From JANQQJ01 sp046290575 (GTDB lineage: Bacteria; Pseudomonadota; Alphaproteobacteria; SMXS01): DNA of 64,000 nucleotides. Below the pieces are notes generated by a model. It was not told the DNA's origin and searched no databases. It worked only from the letters and a program-made list of their open reading frames with translations. Each line of letters begins with the position of its first letter. Within the stretch, counting starts at the first letter, position 1. Shown here piece by piece: positions 18,594 through 26,523 of this stretch. The stretch covers positions 1 through 64,000 of the forward strand of contig JBKAGX010000003.1 of the NCBI GenBank assembly GCA_046290575.1, written 5' to 3'. A program made the translations under genes and the position numbers.

Positions 18594-18861
18594 TCCGCGG
18601 CTTACAGTGTCTACGGCCCGATTAGTTCGGAGGGAGCAAGTTCGTTTCATATCGGGGTACGGCTCTGGCGAAAGGATAATGGAAATTCAATAAGGAGATG
18701 CATCTAGTTTGTATAAAAGTATCAAATAGAAAGTTTTTATAAGCATATAATTTATAGTTGTAGATGGCTTTTTTTCAATACTATTTTGAGTATTGCTGAG
18801 AGGCGAATCGCAATACACGACACTGGGCGAAATTGGGGGCGCTTGGCTGTGGAGTTAATTG

Positions 18862-19797
18862 GTGAAATATCTGATAGTGGGTGGTACGGGGTTGTGTGGC
18901 GGTCATATTGCTGTGCTTCTTAGGAATCTGGGACATGAGGTTGTCCTGATGTCAAGAAATACGCCTGACCCCGGCTCACTATTGGCACGGATGCCTCATT
19001 GGGCTTGTGACTATACAAGTCCGTATTTTGAGACGGGCCGTCTTGGCGAGTTCGACGGGATGGTTTTTGCTGCTGGTAACGACCTCCGTCACTTCGCTAG
19101 ATCGGGCGAAAGCGATATGACGGCGTTCTTTCGAGTGTTTAATGAGGAAGCAATTCCTCGATTCTTCTCTATTGCAAAGTCATCGGGTATTCCAAGAGCC
19201 GTATACTTGGGAACATTTTACCCGAGAGTCGCGCCTGCTGCGGTGCAAGGGGATTCGTATCTGAAATCACGAGTGATTGCTGATCAGCTTGTAAGGAAGC
19301 TGAATGACGGGGATTTCATGGTTTGTAGCTGCGATTTGCCCTTTGTGATCGGAGATATCTATGGCGCCAGTTCAAGGTATCTGGAAGTCTTGATTAAGTA
19401 TGCGCAGGGAAAACGCGGTGACCTGCCGTTGTTTGCACCCCCAGGCGGGTCAAACTTTATGAGTTGTCAAAGCATGGCGGAGGCGGTGTGCGGGGCTCTT
19501 GCTTGGGGCAAAGGTGGTAGAGCCTATTTGGTTGGTGACGAGAACTTGACTTGGAAGGCTTTTTTGGAGCTCTGGTTCCGGGCAGCCAATAATTTGATCG
19601 AACTTGATGTCAGATGGGAAAGTCATCCGCTTTTTCCGGATGAGTTGATGTATGCTGGGGTGGGTGCAACTATTTCTTATGAGCCGTCAGCCGAAGACCG
19701 TGAGAACTTGTGCTATAGCGTAGGTAGTCTGCGGCCCACGGTAGCTCGAATGGTTAAATCATCGACCTGGAGCGACAGACAATCGGCTGTGCTTTAA
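18862..19797 (+). CDS. NAD-dependent epimerase/dehydratase family protein
   Basis: 311 residues from GTG 18862 (GGAG seven bases upstream); the adjacent TTG 18859 is an alternative. The N-terminal Rossmann motif GGTGLCGGHIA (about residues 6-16) binds NAD(P). The Y-xxx-K region is unusual: GDSYLKSRVIAD contains Tyr and Lys but at closer spacing than the classic YxxxK. It is an extended-SDR protein and could reduce or epimerise a cluster intermediate. The 268 bases before it are AT-rich and could hold a separate promoter. It converges with the MFS gene. Confidence 0.75.
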   Translation: MKYLIVGGTGLCGGHIAVLLRNLGHEVVLMSRNTPDPGSLLARMPHWACDYTSPYFETGRLGEFDGMVFAAGNDLRHFARSGESDMTAFFRVFNEEAIPRFFSIAKSSGIPRAVYLGTFYPRVAPAAVQGDSYLKSRVIADQLVRKLNDGDFMVCSCDLPFVIGDIYGASSRYLEVLIKYAQGKRGDLPLFAPPGGSNFMSCQSMAEAVCGALAWGKGGRAYLVGDENLTWKAFLELWFRAANNLIELDVRWESHPLFPDELMYAGVGATISYEPSAEDRENLCYSVGSLRPTVARMVKSSTWSDRQSAVL

Positions 19798-19850
19798 GTA
19801 TCCGTGAAAGACAAGTGCCTGACGTCTCCTGCCTTCCCAGAAGTACCTGT

Positions 19851-21041
19851 TCAGTTAATTTCGGATGGCGACGTCCTGGACTTCTTCAACGCAAATGATG
19901 CGGCGACCGCAATTGCGGCACAAGCAAAGCCGAATGGAAGCGTGCTAGACGGGGAATAAAAGCCCGTAGCCAAAAGGGGGCCTACCATATAGGCGAGGCT
20001 TGTTGTCGCATTTTGCAGTCCACCGAGGCTTCCTTGTTCATCATCTCGCACGCTTAGTGAACTGCTTGCCAGGATTCCCGGAAATAGTAGGCCTAGACCG
20101 ACTCCGGATATGGCGAAAGATAACATGAACAGCGACAATGTATCGACAAACAAGAGTGAACTAATTGCGATTAGAGAAATTGGGGCACCAATACGAATCA
20201 TCTGCGTCGGCGATAAATTCAGCAACTTGATCAAAATCAGCTGAGCGCCGACAACAGATAGCGCAAGTACGACTAGCGCGGAACTGCCCTGAATGATCTC
20301 TGCCCCTGGCTGAACAGCAAATTTATCACGGACGTAGAACAGACATATCTGTTGCAGTATTGCGAGGGAGAGTGTCGTCAGAAAGTACATAGCCAGATAC
20401 GCTGAGACTCTCTTGTCAAATGGAGATAGCTTTGCTGCGGTTTCCTTTGTTTTCGGTGAAAAACCACTATCCAATTTAGAAAGCACAAGAAAATACGCCG
20501 TCGTACAGACGAGCGCGGCGATGATGAAAGGAGCACTGAGGCCGGCGACTAGTGCGAAAGCAGCTACTATCGGCCCTAAGATTGTGCCGATGAAAAAGCC
20601 ACCACTGATGGCCGCCATTCCCGTGCCTCGGTCTTCTGGTTTTGTAAGATCTGCGGTGAGCGCTTTCAGAGCAGGAAAAGCCGCAGCTGCATAGGCCGCA
20701 GCACTTATTCGTGCGACAAGCAGCAACCCATATATGAGCATTGAACCAAGGGCATATCGCAAGCCCACTTCAATAATCAGTGCGGTTGCCAGAAATGACA
20801 TGGCCAAGAAGCCCAGTCCCATCAAAATAAGAGGTCGACGACCTACGGAATCAGCCTTTCGTCCCCAGTAAGGTGAAAAAACAAGAGCGACAAAGTTCGT
20901 AGCGGCCACAAATGTGCCAATCTGAAATGGCGTAAGGCCGAGTGCGAGCCCTGCTGGGGGCAGCGCGGCAAACAATATGGTTTGTACGATGCCTAAAGCG
21001 ATTGTTGTGGTCAGGATTGCAAAGGACTGAGCTCGGGTCAT
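19851..21041 (-). CDS. MFS transporter, probable exporter
   Basis: 396 residues with about 12 hydrophobic segments. The family loop signature NFVALVFSPYWGRKADSVGRRPLILMG (cytoplasmic loop between segments 2 and 3; GRKADSVGRRP) is clear. The motif-C-like GGFFIGTILGPI, found in drug/H+ antiporters, lies in the fifth segment. I start at ATG 21041, because the 44 residues upstream in the frame are not hydrophobic and lie in the regulator-like intergenic region. It is transcribed away from the condensation-domain gene. Position inside the cluster suggests export of the product or self-protection. Confidence 0.8.
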   Translation of the reverse strand: MTRAQSFAILTTTIALGIVQTILFAALPPAGLALGLTPFQIGTFVAATNFVALVFSPYWGRKADSVGRRPLILMGLGFLAMSFLATALIIEVGLRYALGSMLIYGLLLVARISAAAYAAAAFPALKALTADLTKPEDRGTGMAAISGGFFIGTILGPIVAAFALVAGLSAPFIIAALVCTTAYFLVLSKLDSGFSPKTKETAAKLSPFDKRVSAYLAMYFLTTLSLAILQQICLFYVRDKFAVQPGAEIIQGSSALVVLALSVVGAQLILIKLLNLSPTQMIRIGAPISLIAISSLLFVDTLSLFMLSFAISGVGLGLLFPGILASSSLSVRDDEQGSLGGLQNATTSLAYMVGPLLATGFYSPSSTLPFGFACAAIAVAASFALKKSRTSPSEIN

Positions 21042-21125
21042 GATGCCTTGGTGTTCGCCTGTGTCCGAAGGACCTCTAGATGAAGAAGTCCACGGCATGC
21101 TATTGTGCGAAGTTGTCCATCTAAG

Positions 21126-21148
21126 GTGTTTAACGACTATATTAACAC
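21126..21148. promoter_or_regulatory. Inverted repeat upstream of the MFS gene
   Basis: GTGTTTAA faces TTAACAC across an eight-base gap within the AT-rich divergent region between the MFS and condensation-domain genes. The geometry fits a dimeric repressor (TetR or similar). No regulator gene lies inside the cluster; LuxR-like and TetR-like genes lie beyond the IS at 24.4-26.2 kb. Confidence 0.35.
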
Positions 21149-21242
21149 TTTTATGTCTAATATAGAATGTCAAAAGGCCGCTGAAAATTGAGGTGTAGTG
21201 GGTGACATTTAGTATGTTATTCTAATTCTATTTTCATGTAAG

Positions 21243-21254
21243 GTGAAATTTCAC
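21243..21254. promoter_or_regulatory. Perfect 12-bp palindrome upstream of the condensation-domain gene
   Basis: GTGAAATTTCAC is a perfect palindrome about 100 bases before the condensation-domain start and about 200 bases before the MFS start. It may be an operator shared by the divergent genes. No specific binding protein can be named. Confidence 0.35.
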
Positions 21255-21355
21255 GTCTCAGAGCAGGAGTTGTGAGGGGTGTCAGGATGCCTAATATGAG
21301 TGGGGTGAATGCCTTGTTTGGTAGTTCCTAATGTGTCTGTATCGATAATAGGGGT

Positions 21356-22732
21356 ATGGCTATGAGTACTGTGCTTCCGCCAGTTAGAAGACACAAGAGG
21401 CCTGAAGTATTCCTAGCTTCGGCAAATCAGGAAAGGTTGTATAGGGCGGAACATGCCGCACCGCTGACCCAGCCCGGTGTCACTTTTTCTCTCAGTATAC
21501 TTGGCCCTTGCAACGAGCGCATCCTGCGTGATGCACTCGCCTCCGTGGTGAAACGTCATGAGGCGTTAAGGACAGAATTTGCTCTTAGCGGGGACGCCCT
21601 GAAGCAGAGAGTTTGTGACGATGTGGAGGTCTCATGGCGCCAGGTTAATTTACGCACAGAGCGGGCGTTTGATAGGGCGTGGCTTTCCGATGAAGCAAGT
21701 CGTTTGGCTGCGACGCCTATGGACCTTGGGAGAGCGCCATTGCTACGTGTCGTAGAGGCTGTTTATGGGGACAGCGATCGTATGCTGTTGATCGATATAC
21801 ATCATCTTGTTAGCGACGGGTGGTGCATATCTCTTTTCATAAGCGATTTGGTGGAAGCCTATACGCACATTGCATCGGGAAGAAGCATCAGCTGCATGCC
21901 ACATCCGCTTCAGTTTGGGGACTTCGCGCTTTGGGAAAAAAAACTGCTGGCGTCCCCGCTTGGACAGAAGGCGAAAGAGTACTGGCAGAGGCATTTTGAA
22001 AGTTTGCCAGCATTTGGTTCTGGTACCCAGCCAATTGCCAAACGAAAGTCTTTTGAAGCGAGAACACTAGCGCGAGATTTAGATTCAGAGATTCTGCAAG
22101 TCGTCGCGGCATTTGCTAAAACGCACGGTGTTCGTGGTATGTCGGTTCTGCTTAGTGCCCACGCGCTTGCATCAACGCTAAGGAACAAACCCGAGGATGC
22201 TTTTATTTCAATGCCTGTCTTCAATCGGCGCGCCGCAGGCAGCAGACAGATATTTGGATGGCTAGCGAACGCATTTCCATTATTTCTTCGCGTCTCTAAT
22301 ACTTCCAAAGCAATCGATGTCGTACGGCAGACGCATACTGCCTTATGTGAGATAGCCGATTATGACTTTATGCCAATGGGGTCATTGGGCGGTGATGGGA
22401 GTTTGCGGCGGCAAAGAGCACGTGTACTTTTTAGCCTTGTACCAATAGGTCAAACTGATCGACGTGCAGGCGATGTCGCGTTCAGACTTATTTCGATGGA
22501 AGGTTCAGTTCTGTCAACCTTCTATGACTACTGCATATATGTGATAGAGACACGTTCAGGTGTGAGGCTTTACATTGGATATCACCAGGACGCTGTGTCT
22601 GATGCGGATGCCGAGGTAATTGCCTCTTGTTTCGTCAGCTCGTTGCAGGAAATACTGAACGCGCCATTCGATAGCGTTCCGGATTGTTTGCGAATGCTTT
22701 CCAAGTTTAGCGAAGGTACCACCATTGAATGA
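21356..22732 (+). CDS. Free-standing NRPS-type condensation domain protein
   Basis: 458 residues, the size of one condensation domain with no other domain attached. Core motifs: RHEALRTEF (about 68-76) and the catalytic HHLVSDG (His149-His150 to Asp154-Gly155, matching HHxxxDG). The later FGWLANAFPLFLRV matches the C5 region. Condensation enzymes form amide or ester bonds, using the second His. With no adenylation or carrier protein nearby, it may use CoA thioesters, free amines, or a carrier encoded elsewhere. It is transcribed divergently from the MFS gene and is the last gene before an IS element (57 bases away). It could also be a PapA-like acyltransferase, though the motif spacing suits a condensation domain. 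Confidence 0.83.
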   Translation: MAMSTVLPPVRRHKRPEVFLASANQERLYRAEHAAPLTQPGVTFSLSILGPCNERILRDALASVVKRHEALRTEFALSGDALKQRVCDDVEVSWRQVNLRTERAFDRAWLSDEASRLAATPMDLGRAPLLRVVEAVYGDSDRMLLIDIHHLVSDGWCISLFISDLVEAYTHIASGRSISCMPHPLQFGDFALWEKKLLASPLGQKAKEYWQRHFESLPAFGSGTQPIAKRKSFEARTLARDLDSEILQVVAAFAKTHGVRGMSVLLSAHALASTLRNKPEDAFISMPVFNRRAAGSRQIFGWLANAFPLFLRVSNTSKAIDVVRQTHTALCEIADYDFMPMGSLGGDGSLRRQRARVLFSLVPIGQTDRRAGDVAFRLISMEGSVLSTFYDYCIYVIETRSGVRLYIGYHQDAVSDADAEVIASCFVSSLQEILNAPFDSVPDCLRMLSKFSEGTTIE

Positions 22733-22814
22733 GCTGAGCTAGATCAGCTCGTTATGGGCGAACAAACAAGCCAGAACAGTTGAAGTGGTGACCTGCTCCC
22801 CTGATTGCCCCTGT

Positions 22815-23663
22815 TTATAAGTTAGCTCTGTTCAGGTTTTGGTCCTCTTCTGACCGGTTGCGGAATGCTCTCGGGGTGAGCCCTTGGAGGCTCGAATGCG
22901 GGCGGTGGTGATTGTAGTCGTCGCGCCATGCCGCGATCAGATTGCGGGCATGGCGCAGGGTCTCGAACAGGTGTTCGTTCAGGCATTCATCCCGCATCCG
23001 GCCATTGAAGCTTTCCACGAAGCCGTTCTGCATCGGCTTGCCCGGTGCGATGTAATGCGATTCGACCGTCCGCTCCTGCTGCCACTTAAGCATGGCGTTC
23101 GAGGTGAGTTCAGTACCGTTGTCGGAGACCACCATGCACGGGTAACCGCGCATCTCAGCGATCCGGTCCAGTTCGCGGGCAACACGGATGCCCGATAGCG
23201 ACGTATCGACCACTGCAGCCAGGCATTCACGGCTGAAGTCGTCGATCACACACAGAATGCGGAACCTGCGGCCACAGGCAAGGCTGTCGGAGACGAAGTC
23301 CAGGCTCCAGCGCTGGTTAGGCCCCTGCGGGATTGCCATCGGCGCCTTGGTGCCAAGCGCCCGCTTGCGGCCGCCACGCTTGCGCACGGTCAGCCGCTCC
23401 TCCTTGTAGATGCGGTAGAGCTTCTTCCAGTTTACGTGGAAGCCTTCCCGCTGCAGCAGAATGTGTAGCCGCCGGTAGCCGAAGCGCCGCCGTTGCGAGG
23501 ACAGCTCCCGCAGCCGGGTACGCAGGGCCATGTCGTCTGAGCGCTTCGAGCGATACCGATAGACACGCGGGGCAATCCCGACCAGCCCGCAGGCTCGTCG
23601 CTGGGAATAGGCTTTCTCGGTCACCGCCCAGGTCACAGCAGATCTCCGTGCACTGGGCTTCAA
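22815..23663 (-). CDS. IS3-family transposase OrfB
   Basis: 282 residues, with an HTH_21-like start (RRACGLVGIAPRVYRYRS) and the rve catalytic domain. DDE residues: Asp in SLDFVSD, Asp in VSDNGTEL, and Glu 35 residues further in VESFNGR. It starts at TTG in the -1 frame relative to OrfA. The slippery heptamer AAAAAAC (positions 23666-23672, minus strand) at the junction is the classic site for OrfAB fusion by frameshifting. Confidence 0.93.
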   Translation of the reverse strand: MKPSARRSAVTWAVTEKAYSQRRACGLVGIAPRVYRYRSKRSDDMALRTRLRELSSQRRRFGYRRLHILLQREGFHVNWKKLYRIYKEERLTVRKRGGRKRALGTKAPMAIPQGPNQRWSLDFVSDSLACGRRFRILCVIDDFSRECLAAVVDTSLSGIRVARELDRIAEMRGYPCMVVSDNGTELTSNAMLKWQQERTVESHYIAPGKPMQNGFVESFNGRMRDECLNEHLFETLRHARNLIAAWRDDYNHHRPHSSLQGLTPRAFRNRSEEDQNLNRANL

Positions 23664-23941
23664 AAGTTTTTTCCGAGCATTTCCTTGAGCGTCGAGACAT
23701 CCATCATCGATTCAGCCAGCAGCTTCTTCAGCTTGGCGTTCTCGGCCTCGAGCGCCTTCAGCTTCTTCGCGTCCGACACGTCCATGCCGCCATACTTCGA
23801 ACGCCACTTGTAAAACGTGGCGTCGCTCACACCGTGCTTGCGGCAAAGATCTACCGCCCGGGCCCCCGCCTGATGCTCCTTAAGAATGTCGCTAATCTGC
23901 TCTTCGCTGAAACGGGATTTCTTCATCATCTGTCTCCTCAA
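23660..23941 (-). CDS. IS3-family transposase OrfA
   Basis: 93 residues; the likely start is at one of the first Met codons (MRRQMMKKSRFSEEQI). It has the helix-turn-helix SRFSEEQI..LCRKHGVSDATFYKWRSKYGGM and the coiled coil KKLKALEAENAKLKKLL. It ends in the A6C slippery site, so ribosomes can shift into orfB. Confidence 0.92.
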   Translation of the reverse strand: MRRQMMKKSRFSEEQISDILKEHQAGARAVDLCRKHGVSDATFYKWRSKYGGMDVSDAKKLKALEAENAKLKKLLAESMMDVSTLKEMLGKNF

Positions 23942-23991
23942 AGTGAGAACAGACTAACCTCAAACCGCGGACATTCCAGGGGAGCAGGTCA

Positions 23992-24418
23992 AAATGTTTA
24001 TGTAGTTACGACGACTCTGTGTCAGACAGAAATCGACGCATCGATGGGCCGTTTGACAAATCTGCGCTGAAGAGATGCCATTGCCTGATCGTTGGGCGAT
24101 TGATTTGATCAGAAAAAACCAGTGTGGCGCCTCATTTGCTCGTTGAAAGTTTGGATTGACCCTGTGCGGATTTGGATCCCTTCAGACGTGGGTAGAGATT
24201 ATGGCCAGGCGCGGGAAACGACCGTTCAATTAGAACTGGATACGTCGTGCTCGGTTTGCCCGAAGATCCTCAGGAACAAATCACTCACGGCAGGTCAGGC
24301 CCGCGACGCGGTGGATCTGCAGCAGCTCGAAGACAATCTGCTGTACATCGTAAGATGTGCTTTCTGAGGGGGATAGCTATTACAGTCAAGAAGGGGGGCT
24401 GGTGATAAAGCTGTTCGC
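23992..24418. other. Non-coding or decayed stretch right of the IS
   Basis: About 430 bases between the IS right end and the LuxR-like gene. A rightward open frame at 24122-24367 has no ribosome site and no recognisable domain. I see no tRNA, terminator or intact gene. It may be the remains of a gene cut when the IS arrived. Confidence 0.4.
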
Positions 24419-25312
24419 TCAGCGGTCGTCCAAGTTGACCAAGTGTACTAACTGCCCAAGAACCTTCCTTATCAACTCGGTCTGTCCCGCACATCCCATC
24501 TTGGCGCAAGCATTCTTTGTATGCGCGCGTTTGGTTTCCACGCTGACATCGTCCCATAACGCCGATTGGCGCTTGGACAATCCTGCAACCAATTGAAAAA
24601 CAATCAGCTTCTCTGATGGCGTCAGATTGGCACGACGATTGTAGGCCTCCAGGACTTCATCGCAGACTTCCTTGCTAACCGAAATTCCACGTAAGTTGCT
24701 GCGCGCGGGGTTTTGGGTGGTGCCATCGGTGACCGGTACGAACCACAGAAACCGGTTCCTAGCCGGTAGCAGGAAAATATCTCCAGCCGTCGCACCTTCA
24801 TTTCTGACGTATGATGCGATTACATTGAGCTGCGGACCGCCGCGGGGCCGTGTTATGAGGCCGGTGGCTAGACCGGCGAGGCTGCCACTGCCGATACATC
24901 TGCCGTTACAGTCAAAATCGGCCCAATGAAGCCGGCCATCATCGTGTAACAGGTCCGAGTTGAACGGTCGCTCAAGATGTTCGAGTGTCGCCGTAGCGGC
25001 CTGCTCGACACCTCCTGCCGGCAGAAATGTATCTGGTCGAAAACAATCGAGTGCTTTCTGTCTAGATGCCATTGCTTGCTGCCTCTTTTGCTGTTCCTGC
25101 ACAGAACTCACGCAGGACGTTTGCCAAGTGTGTTTCTGTTCTCGCCACGGATGAGGCTGCACCAGGCACACTTCCTCCCTCTTTGCGTCACCATCCGACG
25201 CAAGTTTCACCCAAGTAAAACTTGAAGTTTGAGGTCTATTCTGTAGCTGAGACCAACCTAAAATCGATGATCTCATATCAAAAATTGTATTTAAATCAGT
25301 GGGATAGGTCAA
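24419..25312 (-). CDS. LuxR-like (GerE-type HTH) transcriptional regulator
   Basis: Up to 297 residues. The C-terminal 65 residues (NLTPSEKLIVFQLVAGLSKRQ, then SVETKRAHTKNACAKMG) match the shape of a LuxR/GerE helix-turn-helix, although the recognition helix is atypical. The middle (about 120-220) holds a possible sensor region with no strong family signal. The first 80 residues look unstructured, and an internal Met at 25072 (MASRQK) is a likely alternative start. It lies between the IS and the TetR gene and is the nearest regulator to the accessory cluster, but nothing proves a link. Confidence 0.55.
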   Translation of the reverse strand: MTYPTDLNTIFDMRSSILGWSQLQNRPQTSSFTWVKLASDGDAKREEVCLVQPHPWREQKHTWQTSCVSSVQEQQKRQQAMASRQKALDCFRPDTFLPAGGVEQAATATLEHLERPFNSDLLHDDGRLHWADFDCNGRCIGSGSLAGLATGLITRPRGGPQLNVIASYVRNEGATAGDIFLLPARNRFLWFVPVTDGTTQNPARSNLRGISVSKEVCDEVLEAYNRRANLTPSEKLIVFQLVAGLSKRQSALWDDVSVETKRAHTKNACAKMGCAGQTELIRKVLGQLVHLVNLDDR

Positions 25313-25515
25313 TCTTCTTTGCTCTTTTCAATTTGAAAAAATGAATAGTTCTCAAGATCAAAAAAGCCCACTGAGAACAAAAATTTGCAGCCAACATAGA
25401 TGATGATTTTCCCCGTTACGCACTTTCAATTCGAAAAACGTCTCTCCTTTTTTTTGGTGCTTGGGCGTAAAATGCCACATTTGGTCATACGCATGACGAG
25501 GACTTTGGGGGATGA

Positions 25516-26166
25516 ATGAAGATGGATTCGAGTGAAGGCGATCCGACCACTGACAAGAAAACTAAGATCTTGGATGCTGCAACACAGGTGCTCAGGCTCC
25601 GGGGCCTCCAGGCGTTTTCGTTTGAAGCCATTGCGAACGAAGCGGGACTGTCTCGTCAATTGGTCCGATACTACTATTCCGATCTGGATAGATTGATGGT
25701 GGATTTATGCGAGCATCTGCAAAAAGTTTACCAGGATTTTTTGGTCGCAGGCGTCCTGGACGTTGCTGAGGTCGAACGCCTCGGGTTCTTTTTTGATTTC
25801 CTTTTTGGTGTCGATAAAGGCCACCCGATGCCGGCCAATCTTGAAGCGTATGACGCGTTGTTTGCTTACGCTGTGGGCTCAGAGCCGCTAAAAGAGCGTT
25901 TGTGTGAAAAATACAAGACTCTTGGTTCTGTCATCGTTCATGAGTTGGCAATTGCCCATCCGACATTGGATCACGCGGCTTGCCAGGAGCTGTCGTTTCT
26001 TATTGTCTCCATGATGCACGCGCATTGGAGTTATGTCGCAACCCTGGGCTTTTCCTCGCATCACAACAGTATTGCCCGTGGTGCAATTGACCGCTTGATC
26101 GACTCTTACATCGACAATTCGCCCGCGGTTCGCTCAGGCGAGAAACCGTGGTCCCGCGGTGATTGA
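25516..26166 (+). CDS. TetR-family transcriptional regulator
   Basis: 216 residues. The N-terminal TetR helix-turn-helix is visible (KKTKILDAATQVLRLRG, FSFEAIANEAGLSRQLVRYYYSDLDRLMVDL, residues about 13-60). The C-terminal ligand domain is helical. It is one gene upstream of the giant autotransporter and is transcribed the same way, with a 357-base gap. It could control itself, the autotransporter, or the LuxR-like gene that is divergent from it. Confidence 0.88.
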   Translation: MKMDSSEGDPTTDKKTKILDAATQVLRLRGLQAFSFEAIANEAGLSRQLVRYYYSDLDRLMVDLCEHLQKVYQDFLVAGVLDVAEVERLGFFFDFLFGVDKGHPMPANLEAYDALFAYAVGSEPLKERLCEKYKTLGSVIVHELAIAHPTLDHAACQELSFLIVSMMHAHWSYVATLGFSSHHNSIARGAIDRLIDSYIDNSPAVRSGEKPWSRGD

Positions 26167-26523
26167 TTTACGACGAATTTCCAGTTCAGGACGCTAGAGA
26201 AATCCAACTTAGCTGGGAACGCCGGGTTCCAACCAGGCTGGTAAGAGTCTCTATAAGCCAACAGATAATGATCTGGCGTGTCTGTCACTTTCCGGGCCGT
26301 ATTCTCGGTCTGAGAGTTTTTGTTGAATCGTAAAAAACCTTACCCGTTTGGGTGATGCGGGGCAGTCCGCGGAGCCCTACCCTGATGGTTGACAACCCGG
26401 AATGGGGAGTCACGCGAGCGGCCTGAGGTGGCATGTGTTTTCAGAGCTTTTTCTGAAACACCCTTCGCCCCTGACCCAGACGAGCAATTTTCCTGGCCGT
26501 CCGCACTGTGGGAGGCTGGTTCA
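26167..26523. promoter_or_regulatory. Leader region of the autotransporter gene
   Basis: 357 bases without a separate gene. The reading frame of the autotransporter stays open back to a TTG at 26389, but the signal peptide begins at 26524. The segment 26349-26383 contains GC-rich complementary blocks (GGGTGATGCGGGGC and GCCCTACCC) that could fold in the 5' leader. GGGAGG at about 26509 is the ribosome site. No defined riboswitch class is recognised. Confidence 0.35.

Larger units (their letters stand above)
22789..23991 (-). mobile_element. Complete IS3-family (IS407-like) insertion sequence, 1.2 kb
   Basis: The ends are TGACCTGCTCCCCTG at 22789 and its inverted partner GGGGAGCAGGTCA ending at 23991. 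TGACCTGnTCCCC ends are typical of the IS407 group. The element carries intact orfA and orfB, read leftwards. The four bases outside each end (GTGG and AAAT) do not match, so no target duplication remains; one flank may have been rearranged or deleted after insertion. Confidence 0.9.

Noticed and set aside
4051..23991. Composite transposon bounded by two copies of one IS
   Set aside because: The flanking elements share TGACCTG ends and belong to one group, but their OrfB sequences clearly differ, so they are not copies of the same IS.
24122..24367. 81-codon rightward frame beside the IS
   Set aside because: No ribosome site or domain; more likely decayed sequence.
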